NCBI GenBank assembly: GCA_013306675.1
Contig: JABLUY010000057.1
Location: 1-64,000 of the forward strand
From: Thraustochytrium sp. TN22
Taxonomy: Eukaryota; Sar; Bigyra; Thraustochytrida; Thraustochytriidae
Reading direction: 5' to 3'
Length of the DNA: 64,000 nucleotides
In this document: positions 48,101 to 58,659 of the stretch, piece by piece
Layout of the letters: every line of letters begins with the position of its first letter
How positions within the stretch are numbered: the first letter of the stretch is position 1
Made by a program: the position numbers and the translations under genes
The notes under the pieces: model-generated
The model's database searches: none
Seen by the model: the letters and a program-made list of their open reading frames with translations, nothing else
Told to the model about the DNA's origin: nothing

Positions 48101-51100
48101 TGGCCTGGCCACAGCTGTAGCCACGCGATGCGGTCCTTGTCACGGTAGTCGACGATGGCCTCGTCGAAGACGTGCGCCACGGTCTTGCGCATGATGTTCT
48201 GGATCTGATCGAGCCAGATCTCGACACAGCCGCCGGCCTCGTTCGGGTTGATGATCTTCTCCTTGACCTCGTCGTAGGTGAATGGGACGACCTCGCCCTC
48301 GGTGGAGATCATGGACCGAATGTCCATGGTGTTGGTGAACTCCAGACTGGAGATGCCTTCGAAGCACTTGATTAGGTGCGGCTGCACGCGCTTCGGGTCC
48401 TTGGTCTCGCTGAGAATCTCCAGCAGCTCCTCATTCGATAAGAAGAAGAAGCGCGGGAAGAAGACGCGCTTCGCATTCAGGTAGTCGGCCAGGCCCTTTT
48501 GGATCTCGTCGAGCATCTCGTTGGCGCGCTTGAGCTTGGGTAGTAGGCCCTCCTGGTTGAAGACTGCCATCACCTGGAGGTCCTCGGTGGTCTTCTCCAT
48601 GGAGTCGCGCCACAAGCGGTCCACCTTCTTGAACATCTTGGCCTCGCTCGGCATCTGCTTGCAGATGTCGGCACTCGAGAAGATCGGCTCCAGGTACAGC
48701 CAGGTGCCCTGCATGGCGAGGCGGTTCGAGATAATTTGCTCGAGATCCTTGAGGCGCTGCTCCCAGGCGATGCATCGCGCCTCCATGGTCTTGATGTACC
48801 GCGAGCTGCGCATCGCCTGCGTGCGCACGAGTTGGTCGTCCAGGGTCTGCTCAATCTCGTCCATGGACCGAAAGATGCACGTGCCGGTGTCTTTGTATTC
48901 GAGCACCCCAAAGCTGAGTGGCTCCCAGTCCTCTTCCATCTTGTCCATGGCCTTCATGAGCGAGTATTCCTTGGCCGCGGCGCCGCAGATCTCTTCGAGC
49001 GGCTCCTGGTTCTGCTCCTCGAAGAGCCCATGCTGCGCCATGCCGTCGATCGTCACGATGGTCGGGTCTGGCTCCTCAGCTTCCGCATCCTCGCCTCCCG
49101 GGGCGCCCTCGGCGGCCCCGACGGCGGCCTCCGCGGCGGCGGCCTCCGTGGCGCCCGCCTCGCCGTCGGCGCCCGCCTCGGCGGCCGCAGCAGCGGCAGC
49201 GGCGGCTGCGGCTGCGGCCTCGGCGGCTGCCGCGGCCTCCTCCTCGGTGACCAGGGGCGGGTGCACGAGGCCCTGCGCGTCGACGTAGGGCACGCGGAAG
49301 ACGTCCGTGTACATTTGGCAGTAGTGGCGCTCCATGAGCGACGGGTGACCGAAGAGCGCAACAAAGTCCGCCTTGGTGCGCGTCTCGCGGATGGCCTTGA
49401 GCAGCACCTCAACAACCTCGTCGCCCTTGTACTTGCGGTTGTACCCTACGGCCTCCTGAAAGTACTCGTCGACGATCCGCTCGAGCTGCGGCCCGTCGAG
49501 GCCGTCCTCGTTGCGCTCTGGGTTGAGCAGAACGGTCATGTCCGTGTGCCACCACTTGTAATGGTCCGCGTTCCAGCGCGAGAGGCAGCCCCAGATGCTC
49601 TGGCGGCGCTCCAGCAGCATGCGGCAATTTTCGACGGCGCCCACCTCGAAGTTGTACGTGGTGGTGGGTTTGTCGTCGGGCTTCTTCTTGCCGCCCACCA
49701 GGAGCTCCATCTGGTGCGCGAATTGCTTGGCCTTGTCGAGCTGAACGTCCCACTTGCCCTTGAGCTTGGCGAGGACGTCGACCATCTCCTCTGCGCTTTG
49801 CTCCGGATCATTGAAGGGCTCGCGCGTGAGCTGCAGCGTCATCTGGTCACAGAACTCCTCCATGGACTTGATGCCGGATTTGAGCTTGTCGACGTAGGCG
49901 TTATTGTGTGCCGCGATGTGGTTGCGGCCGCGCGCCAGCGACTCCTCAAAGCGCACCTTCTCGTCGGCCAGCTCCTCGAGGCGCGCGGCATCTTCGATGG
50001 AGTGCTTAATCTGGAAGACTTTCATGAGGGCGTAGATGTCCTGCACCAGCTCGAAGTTGCGGTCGTGGAACTTTTGCGAGGCCACGTGCACGTTGTAGTG
50101 TTCCACGTACTCGGCGTGCGAGGTGAGCGAGGCATTCGGGTCCACGTCGAGCTCAACGCAGGCCTTCTTGTACTTGGCGATGAGGTCGATGACCTGATCG
50201 TGGCCAAGTGTCTCCAGGCAGTCCTTGCAGGTGTCCATGGGCGTGGCCAGCAGCGTGAGAAGCGCCTCCTTGAAGCTGCGCGTCTCGATGATGACTAGCG
50301 ACCCGCATTTGGTCTCCAGCTTCATGTTGGCGATGTCCTTGCCCCAGTCCTGATACGTGCTCAGGTCGCGCTTCAGTTTGAGGAAGTCCGGCTGAGACGC
50401 CACGTAGGCGGCTGCGTCGAAGGAGGTGAGCCCGAGGTAGATTTCCTGGAAGCGCTCTCTGAAGCTCGATCCGAAGGTGTTGCCCTCGGCGTACGCCTGC
50501 TCGATGACACTGTACAGCTGCCCAAAGGTGCCGGTGAGGGACTCAAAGTCTGCGCACGTCGCGGTGAGGCTGGTCATCTCGCCCATGCGGTTTTCCGCCG
50601 TGCCGCGCGAGTACTCCGGATCGTATGGCTGCATCTCCTCCACGGAAGCAGCACGGTCCGGGATCATGAGCAGCGGGAAGGAGTCCGCAGTCTCCAGCAG
50701 CTTGGTGCAAAAGTCGGTGAACGCCGCGAACATCTCGTCCTCGGTCGGGTCGATAGCATGGTAGACCTCGCGCTTGGGCCCGCGCGCGCGACGCCGACCG
50801 CCCTCCTCGCCTTCCTCGCCCTCTTCCCCGTCCTCGCCCTCGTCGTCCTCGTCTTCGTCTTCGTCGTCGTCGTCCTCGTTGCGCGGCGGCGGCAGGATGG
50901 TTCGGGAGCGCAGCTCCACGTTCACCTTGAAGACGCCCGTGCTGGAGGTGGCGACGAAGTCGACCAGACTGTCGTACGCCTCAATGATGTAGCGTAGCAT
51001 GCGACCGAGGATGACGTAGTTGATCATGCGGCAGAAGTCCGGCAGCCGCATGAGGTCGGTCTCGAGCGTCTGGATCATGCGGACGGTGTTCTCCTTCTCG

Positions 51101-52443
51101 AGTCGCGCCTCGGCCATGGACTTGGTGGCCACGTTGAAGTTGTTGCGGTTGCGCAGCAGCTTCTCGCGGTGCAGGCGCAAGTCCTTGCGCAGCGCCTGCG
51201 TGGCGCGCACCACGCCCTGGCCGATACTGTTGCCAGCCTGCTGCAGGCTGAGCAGGATGCATCCCTCGAGGCGGTCCGTCTGCTTTTGCGCAAAGGACGG
51301 CAGCAGCGAGGCACGGCGGCCGTCCAGCTCGAAGGGCAGGTTCTCCATGAAGATGTGCAGCTCGCGCAGCGCACCGCGCAGCGCTTCCGACAGGTGTGGG
51401 CGCACCATAAGCAGCTGGTGCTCGACGCGGCGCTTGATGCGGCAGAACTTGATATACCGCACGGCGGCGCGCCAGCGGCGCATCGCCTTGCGCTCAAAGT
51501 GGTACTTGAAGGTGCCCAGGTTGCTGATGATGCGAAAGCAGGTCGACTCATGGATCCACTGCGGCATGCTCATGATGTCGGTCGGCACGGCGCGGCCCAG
51601 GCGGCCTGGCAGCGCGAACTGCGCCACAGTCTCGGCGTTCGCGCCGCCCTTACCGTCCGCCGACCCGGAGCCGAACTGCATCACACTTGTGGCCGTCATG
51701 ATGTAGTACTCCTCCGGGTTCACGTGGGCTGGACCGACGACAAGCAGGTCATACGGTCGGTACTTGATACGCGTCGGGGCGCGGTTCAGGGTGACAAACT
51801 TGAGTGGCGCGTAGTTCACCTCGCCCTGACCGCCCCCGATTTGCGCGAGTGCGTCGCTGTCCTCCTCGCGATGCCGCGCGAAGAACGCGATGGCTTCCTC
51901 GGACGTGTGCAGCTCCGGGAGCTGCTTGACGCTCTCTGTGAAGGGAAGCGGTTCGTGCGCCGCGGCCTGGTCCGCGACGCGCGCGGCCGCAGCACGCGCG
52001 TCCTGCAGCGGATTGCCAAAGACCTCGTCCACGTCGATTTCGCGCGTCTTGCGCGATCGCTTGTCGCGGCTCGTGGCCAGGCCTGTGGCCTCCTCTTCGC
52101 CAAATTTGAGCTGCGGCAGCAGGTTGGGCACGCTGATGCCCGGGAGCGCGCGCCCCCGCGCGTCCCCTGTGACCTCGCGCTCTGCGGCCGCGCCGCGCCC
52201 CGCTGGCGGCTCCTCTCGCGCGCCGCCAGGTCGGGCGAACTTACGCTGCAGCTTGCTCAGGCCTGCCCTGCTCGCGCCGCTCGCGCCGCCTCGCCTCTCC
52301 TCGGCCGGCGCCTTCGGGTACTGGAAGCTTAACTGCACATTGGCGCGCGAGGTGGCCTCGTCCTTCTCCTCCGTCGTCATGGACTGCTGCTGCCGCGGCT
52401 TCGCCAGCACCGCGTCCTCCTCGCGCCGTTCTCCGTACTGCTG

Positions 52444-52478
<35 letters not shown>

Positions 52479-52521
52479 GAGCTGCCGCCTGAGCCTTGCT
52501 GGCCCTTTTGCCGCCCTCCAT
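39154..52521 (-). CDS. DNAH: Axonemal dynein heavy chain, inner-arm type
   Basis: Motor subunit of a ciliary inner dynein arm. A single uninterrupted frame of 4455 residues, with no intron. The tail and linker contain WLYLEPIFSS and PRFFFLSNEELLEILSETKD. P-loops: AAA1 GPAGTGKTETTKDLGKA (about 1630), AAA2 GLPFAGKTTSLK (about 1910), AAA3 GPTGTGKSMFIG (about 2358) and AAA4 GVGGSGRQSLTRL (about 2722, Lys replaced by Arg as usual in axonemal forms). Stalk and microtubule-binding domain lie at about 2970-3260. The C-terminus has PTFWISGFYFTQAFLTGSLQ, GILSTTGHSTNF and IRGGVALLASTDD. The C-terminal region looks closest to single-headed DNAH1/3/7/12-type chains. Four low-complexity inserts are unusual: an acidic run (about 547-581), an Ala-rich block (about 1093-1150), a Lys/Ala block between AAA2 and AAA3 (about 2093-2147) and an acidic block near AAA6 (about 4115-4168). 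The start at 52521 precedes a poly-Gln run. Confidence 0.96.
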
Positions 52522-53215
52522 CGCGAGCGGACGGGCGAGCGAGCGAGCGAGCGCCGCCGCGCCGCCGCGCTGCGCCGCGCCGCGCTGCGCTGCGCCGTAC
52601 TGCGCTACGCTATGCCGGGACCCACCCGCTGAGGAGCACGAGCTCTTGGCTCGCTCGCGTTGAGGCCGGCGCTGCCAAACGGCCAGGCGCACGCCGTGTG
52701 CGATCGATCGATGCCGATGGTTTGACTGACGATGCGCGATGCACTCGAGCTTGCGCTCACCCCGACTTGGTCCTGCACGTCCTGCAGCGCGCCGGCGCGA
52801 GACCGAGAGCGGCTCGCGCTCTGCGGCCCGCGTCGGCGCTGCCGATGACACGGCCGCCGGACAAGCTCCACGAGCACGCGCAGGGCGCGAGCAGGGCGCA
52901 GGCGCGCGAGCGCGCGCGCGACGAGCGCTCAGGCGAGCGCCGCGAGCCACCGCGACACATCGAGAGGCCGCTTGCCCGTTACGCTACCATGACCCGGCGC
53001 ACAACTCTCAGTGGCTCGGATTCCGGCGAACGCGGCGGGCACAGGGTACGCGTACCAATTCGCTGTCAGGACATGCTTCACAGCGGCGAGGCGCGGCGAG
53101 CGCGCGGAGGACACGGAGGAGCCGGGCACGGCGGCGCAGCAAGGCGGGGAGTTCGGCTTGGGCGCCGGCGTGAGTGAGTGCCTGGTCCACCTTGCGGATT
53201 GACTACATACAGGCC
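52522..53215. promoter_or_regulatory. Divergent upstream region, dynein / His-Gln protein
   Basis: 694 bp between divergent starts. The dynein side holds GAGC and GCGCC repeats (about 52525-52610). A GATCGATCGATG run lies near 52701. The rest is unique and GC-rich. No gene seen. Confidence 0.4.
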
Positions 53216-54384
53216 ATGGGCGGCGAGGAGGCCGGGTCGCCACACGGGTTCACGTCCACGGCGGCTCGCGCGTGCGAGGCGCTCCTGTGCCAGGGCGAGC
53301 GGCGCGGGAGCGTATTGAGCGAGCGCGAGCTGCTCGCGGCGGTGAACAGGGACCAGGAGTTTCGTGAAGCGCTGCGGAAGGACGCGAGGCTCAAAGGGCT
53401 GCTCAAGCCGAAGAGCTTCGCGAGCGTCTTTGCAGAGATCGAGGGCTTCAGCCGCGCCCCCAAGGGCCACATTGACATGGACGGTCTCGCGGCGTATCTG
53501 GACGCCCATGTGCTTGACGACGAAGATGAGGATCGCGTGTCCGAGGCGGAGGAGAGCCAAGCACATTGCGCGCCAACTGCGCCGTGCTGCGATCATCACA
53601 AGCAAACGCACCACAAGGTGGAGGCTGCAGCGAAGAAGCCCGAGGCAGCAGCACGTGCAGCGGCGGCAGCGGCAACAACCAAAACAACAACAAAAGCCAC
53701 AAAGAAGCCTGCTGGGCAGAAGACCAAGAACATTATTACCGCCGCGAGTCCAGAGGGAGCTGGAGCATCAAGACAGCGCAGCAAGTCGCAGAGTAGCCAA
53801 CCGAGAAAGGTTGGCGCAGCGTTTTCGCATGCCAAATCCTCAGGTCTTGTGAGGTCGGCGTCCGTGGACGGCCAAAGCACCAAGGATAAAAAGCCAAGCC
53901 AGTCGCCACAGGCGCAGTCAAAGAAGCGTGCCGGAAAGCAGGATCCAGGTGCGGAGGCTGCGGATCGCGAGCGTATTCGGGCCTTGGCCCGCACGGAGTC
54001 AGAGGCGCGGCTGCTCCAGCGCGTGGGCGACAGCGCGCGCAGCGGACTCACCAAGGATGATCTGGCCTACATTGAGTCCATTGAGCGCGAGCAGCGGGAG
54101 CGGTCCGCTGCGGCGCGTCTGTTCAAGGAAAACTTTGAAGGCGCGTCTCCGCACTGCCTGCGCTACGTCGAACACGCTCAGCAGCAGCAAGCGCCGCCTC
54201 AATCGCAACGGCAGCAGCAGCACCAGCAGCACCAGGAGGAGGAGGGTCAGATGCATGTGCCGGCAGTAGCGAGCGACTGGCGCTTCGGCCTGGGACTCGC
54301 CGGGACTTTTCCTTCATGCCAATGCTCGTGCTGCCACCACCACCACCACCACCACCACCATCCTCACCACAACCATCACCGCCC

Positions 54385-54417
<33 letters not shown>

Positions 54418-55009
54418 ACAAGCGTCTCAACAGCACGCGCACGTCTGCCAAGAGCAATCTCTTGGCTGTGGATGCCAAGCTCAGCATCAAGACTGGTCGG
54501 CCTCCGCGGAACCGCAAGCTGCACTAGAGATGCAGGTTGAAAAGAAGTTGAGCCAGCAATCCGTACACTCGACGACGTCGCCTCAGAATCGGCGACATCC
54601 GCGCCAGGGCGGGCGGCTGGGCCCGGTGGCGCATGCCGAGGCAAACGCACGCAGCGAGCAGAACACGGTGCCTGAGATCGCTTTCGCGTGCCAGCAGAAC
54701 GCGCATCAGTGGCTGGACCAGGTGCTCGCAGAGCAGTGTGACGAGGCTGCGCGTCGGCACCACCTACAGCTTGGGCGCATGCACGTGCAGGTGCTCGCCC
54801 AGTGCGTCGGCGACCTGCTGCAGGAGTTGGATGCGGCCCGCAGCGCCGCGGTGCGCGCTCGTGAGGAGACCAAGGAGACCAAAAAGCGTTTGGCAGCGTC
54901 CGAGAGTCAGCGTCGCGCTGAGCTGGACGCGCTGCGCGCCGGCAACCATCAGGTGAAGACCGACACGCTGCGCGCCTTGCACGCCCTGCGCGACACCCTG
55001 CGCAAGTAA
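53216..55009 (+). CDS. His/Gln-rich coiled-coil protein, unrecognised
   Basis: 597 residues from the ATG at 53216 (MGGEEAGSPHGFTSTAARAC), no intron. I recognise no family. Residues about 35-105 are helical and EF-hand-like in shape (LKPKSFASVFAEIEGFSRAP, then KGHIDMDGLAAYLDAH), but the loop lacks a full set of calcium ligands. A basic Lys/Ala/Ser region follows, then a helical segment with ARTESEARLLQRVGDSARSG and LTKDDLAYIESIEREQRERS. Residues about 370-400 hold nine consecutive His (CAC repeats), then a ten-Gln run (CAG repeats). The last 100 residues form a coiled coil (RLAASESQRRAELDALRAGN). It shares its upstream region with the dynein gene, which makes a ciliary role worth testing but does not show one. 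Confidence 0.75.
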
Positions 55010-55398
55010 AAGAGATAAGAAAACACGTCACGGAGGGTGATTTAGCTTTTTTGGAAAATTGAAAGGCGGCCGGCACGACCATACCGCACAGCCGTGGCGG
55101 GCGAGGCAAGGAGCCTTGGTGGTTGCGCGAACCCACGGCAACTAAAGAATGGTCACTTGGATCTGCTTTGGCTCTCGTGTGAGCTCAGCCTGAGATCCGT
55201 TTGGGAGAGGGTCACTCTGAAAAGGCGAATCAAGGACCAGAAAGGACAAGACAAGATGAGCCGAACGAAGGAGAGCAGAAGCGGCGCGTGCAGCAAGCAG
55301 TTCAAGGCCGCGTTGCAAACGGAGGCCGCGCGCGCGGAGGAGCGGCCGGGCCGCGGGCGAGGGCGGGCGCGCGGCGGCCGCATCCGCCGCGCGGTACG
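55010..55398. other. Intergenic, His/Gln protein to EF-hand gene
   Basis: 389 bp between two plus-strand genes. A TTTTTT run near 55048 probably marks the 3' end of the first gene. The last 80 bp are GCG-rich. No gene supported. Confidence 0.35.
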
Positions 55399-56579
55399 AT
55401 GGGCAACAAGATCCCGGTGCCCGATGAGCGCCTGCAAAAGACAATCGACATGCTGCGCATGAGCAAAAAGGAGCTGGCGAGGTTCTGGCGCATCTTTCAA
55501 AAGTACGATCGGGATCATGGCGGCACCATCGACGTGGAGGAGTTCTACAGGCTCATTGAGGAGGACAGGACGGTCTTCGGCGACAGCCTGTTCGAGCTCG
55601 TCGGTACGTGAAAGAAGGCCGCGACCAGGCCAAATGCGCTTGCGCGATAGGGGACGAGTGACTGACTGGCGCACGCACGCACGCACGCACGCACACGCTG
55701 CGCACAGACATTGACTGCTCGGGGACGTTGGACTTCTCCGAGTTCGTCCAGACGCTGGCGACGTACTGCCTATTCGCGCGCGTAGACATTCTAAAATTCT
55801 GCTTCTTCGTGTTCGACAAGGACAAAAACGGGTACATCGACTCGGACGAGCTGCACGCGCTGGTAGAGATGCTGCATGGTAACAACACAACAAGCAATTG
55901 CCGCACGGCACTGGCGAATTTTGACACGAACTCGGATGGCAAGATCGACTTTGAGGAGTTTCAGTCGATGAACGTGCGATTCCCGCAGCTTCTGCACCCG
56001 GCGTTCCGCATGCAGCAGAATATGATGATCAACACGTTGGGCGAGGCGTGGTGGAATGCGAAGAAGCAGATGCTGCAGGAGGAGCGCAATGCGGATAACG
56101 CGGCCGAGGAGCGGCTCCGTCGCAAGGAGCTGCAGCGGCAGCACCGCAACCAACAGCGGCAGGTGCGACACAAGATGGGGTTACTGGCGTACTATGTGTG
56201 CTTCTTCAAGCGCGGCAAGGTGCTTGCGCAGATTGCGGCGGAAGAGGCGTTGCGCGCGGAGAAGCGAGAGAAGAAGCGGCAGCAGAAGGAGAAGCAGCGG
56301 CTGCAGCAAAAGAACCGGCGCGACCTGGAGAGCCTCTTCAAGGACGAAGACGCGGATGCGGAGGCAGAGGCGGAGCGACTCGCGAAGCACGACCTCAAAC
56401 ACAAGAACAAGAAGAAGAAGAAGCACGGCGAGGCGGCGCTCAAAGACAAGAAGCAGGAGCTCAAGGCGCGACGTAAGCAGCGTGAGGGCAAGTACAAGAA
56501 GGAGGGCGACAAGCACAAGGAGGACCGCGAGGAGCGGCGCACTCGCCGCAAGGAGCGCCGCGAAGAAGCCATGGACTGA
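55399..56579 (+). CDS. Four-EF-hand protein with basic coiled-coil tail
   Basis: Calcium-binding protein of the calcineurin B/CBL-like arrangement with a long extra tail. Two exons, 55399-55603 and 55708-56579, with a 104-nt intron (donor GTACGT, acceptor ACAG) holding a (GCAC)n repeat; 358 residues. All four loops are canonical: DRDHGGTIDVEE (37-48), DIDCSGTLDFSE (69-80), DKDKNGYIDSDE (105-116) and DTNSDGKIDFEE (141-152). The intron interrupts the codon of the first ligand Asp of loop 2, so the second EF-hand exists only in the spliced product. The start MGNKIPVPDE has Gly2, compatible with N-myristoylation, though position 6 is not the favoured Ser/Thr. From about residue 185 to the end the sequence is a Lys/Arg/Glu-rich helix (KREKKRQQKEKQRLQQKNRR), probably a coiled coil or RNA-binding tail. 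The target is unknown. Confidence 0.88.
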
Positions 56580-56866
56580 GCCCGAGTCTGAGCCTGAGCA
56601 AGTGAGGCAAAGTGCAGTCGAGAACAAGGTGCAAAATGGTATGACCAGCACGTTGGGCTAGCTAGCTAGCAGGGAAGCACACAAGCAGGTGAGCGAGCGA
56701 GCGAGGCAAGGCGAGGCGAGGCGAGGCGCGCATCGCAGCGCATTTCCTTTCCCAATGCCCACCCCCCCGGTTCCACCACCACTCTGTCTGCTCAGGATGC
56801 GCAGGGCGCAGGCACAGGACCTCCTTATCCTCCTCGCTCCTTCTTCTACATCTTCTGCGGTTCTGC

Positions 56867-57418
56867 TCAGGCCTGGCCGCCCTTGATGCAGGTGACGAGC
56901 CAGTCAAAGCCCTCAAAGAGACCGCGGCCCTTGGTCGCGGAGGTCTCCTGGATGGACCACTGGCGGTTCTTAATGGTGGTCAGGCCGAGGTGCTCGGAGA
57001 CATCGGCTGCGGGCAGGGCGCCCTTCATGTCCTGCTTGTTGGCGAAGACAAGCAGGATGGCGTCCTTGAGCTCCTCCTCCTCGAGCATGCTCATGAGCTC
57101 CTGGCGCGCGATGGAGAGGCGCTCCTTATCTGCGGAGTCCACCACGAAGATGATGGCATCCGTGTTCGGGTAGTAACACCGCCAGTACGGGCGGATGCTG
57201 GTCTGGCCGCCGAGGTCCCAGACCTGAAACTTGATGTTTTTGTACTGCAGCGTCTCCATGTTGAAGCCAATGGTCGGCACGGTCTGGCCGATGGGCTCGT
57301 CCACCTGAAGACGGTACAGGATGGTGGTCTTGCCGGCATTGTCCAGACCCAGGATCAGGATGCGCACCTCCTTGCTGCCAAACAGCGCCGAGAACAGCCG
57401 CGAGAATGCGAGGCCCAT
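56867..57418 (-). CDS. ARL1: ARL1 small GTPase (trans-Golgi)
   Basis: ARF-family GTPase that recruits GRIP-domain golgins to the trans-Golgi. 183 residues, no intron. Start [17 protein letters not shown] with Gly2 for myristoylation and an amphipathic helix. GTPase motifs: GLDNAGKTT (P-loop), PTIGFN (switch I), WDLGGQTS (switch II), NKQD and TSATKG. ARL1 is favoured over ARF1 because switch II continues [15 protein letters not shown] (ARF1 has KIRPLWRHYFQNT) and because of [21 protein letters not shown] (CCG)n tract lies about 18 bp upstream of the start. It converges with the EF-hand gene, 287 bp away, and diverges from the coiled-coil gene. Confidence 0.95.
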   Translation of the reverse strand: MGLAFSRLFSALFGSKEVRILILGLDNAGKTTILYRLQVDEPIGQTVPTIGFNMETLQYKNIKFQVWDLGGQTSIRPYWRCYYPNTDAIIFVVDSADKERLSIARQELMSMLEEEELKDAILLVFANKQDMKGALPAADVSEHLGLTTIKNRQWSIQETSATKGRGLFEGFDWLVTCIKGGQA

Positions 57419-58659
57419 CCTGCCCTGCGCGAGCTACCGCCGCCGCCGCCGCCGCCGCGCTTCTCCGTGCCCCTCTTGCTGGCCTTGTTCGCGCTCGCGC
57501 TGGCGTCCGCCGCCGCCGCCGCCGCCGCGCACGGCAGGCGGGCGGGCGGGCGGGCGCGCGTGCGCGCGAGCGAGCGGGCGGGCGCGCGAGCGAGCGGGCG
57601 AGCGAGCGCGCGCGCGCCGCAGCGAGCGCGCCGGCGCCGGGCGGGCGGCGCGAGGGCCGCCGCGGTGGTCAGGAATGGATGGATGCCGCGGGCCTGCGCG
57701 CCGGGCGAGAGGGTGGGCGGGCGGGCCGGCCGGCACGGCGCGGCGCGACCTCTGCGGGCGCGCGCGGCCGCCGCTGCGCTGCGCTGCGCTGCCGGGTGCG
57801 AGCGGGGCTCGGAGATCGATCGATCGGCGCATGCCGAGCGGGAAGCAAAAGAAAGAAAGAGGCGGCACCGCTTTGGGCCGCCGGAACCGCCCTATCCGCC
57901 GCACACACCTTAGGGTGCCAGTGCCGCCGCGCTTCTCGCCGCCGCTGTCATCGCTGCGACGCAGGCAGGCACTGCAGGCGCGCAGGCCAGGGCGCGACAG
58001 GGCTTGTGAGCGAGTCTTGGCCATGCGAAAGAGGTGAGAAGCTGACGTCAGAGTACAGCAACAGGTTGGAGCGACGGCGCTGTGAGAGCACAAACTTTGC
58101 CTCACGCGGCCGCGTCGAGCTTGAGCCGCGTCAAACAAGTCACAGAGTCGAGCCGCCCAACCCCAACGCAGCCTTTCTCAAGTCGTGGCGCGCTCTCCCT
58201 TCAAGGCCCTTCAAGTCCTTGTCAATCATGCATGAAGCACCACGCAGCGGCCACGCTGCAAGATAAGTCCGCAAAACAGCGCCACGGCCGCCTACTCCGC
58301 AAGCTTACTTGGCTTCTTCTCTTCTTCGAGTTCGCTGCCGACGCAGAGCAAAGTCGGCGCCGCGGCCACGCACAGGCCGCTCCGGCTCGGCCAAAGCCTG
58401 AGCGCCTGAGCCTAACTAACTTGACAGACACTGGCAGAGAATGTAGCCGTCGGACGGTCAACCGACACCCCGTGCTTGGACGCAGTCAGAGAGAAAACGC
58501 AGCGCACGGGTGCGCCGGTGGCGCCAAGCGGTCTGACGAAGCCGCAGAAGCAAAGGCAAACGCGAGGCGGCGCGAGGCGTTTGCGGCGGCGGTCGGCGCG
58601 AGCCTGGGCCGGGGCGGCCTGGGCGGTCTGCGCGGCAGTCGGCGCGGTCTCGAGGCAAG
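57419..58659. promoter_or_regulatory. 1.2-kb divergent region, ARL1 / coiled-coil gene
   Basis: Contains a (CCG)n tract (about 57436-57458) near the ARL1 start, a GGGC/GAGC-rich stretch (about 57538-57620), a CTGCG pentamer (about 57774-57793) and a GATC repeat (about 57813-57825). From about 58020 the GC content drops. Long open frames occur but without protein features. Confidence 0.4.

Noticed and set aside
52522-52950. 143-residue N-terminal extension of dynein
   Set aside because: The frame is open upstream of 52521 but without an ATG before the repeat-rich leader; the composition is Arg/Ala noise.
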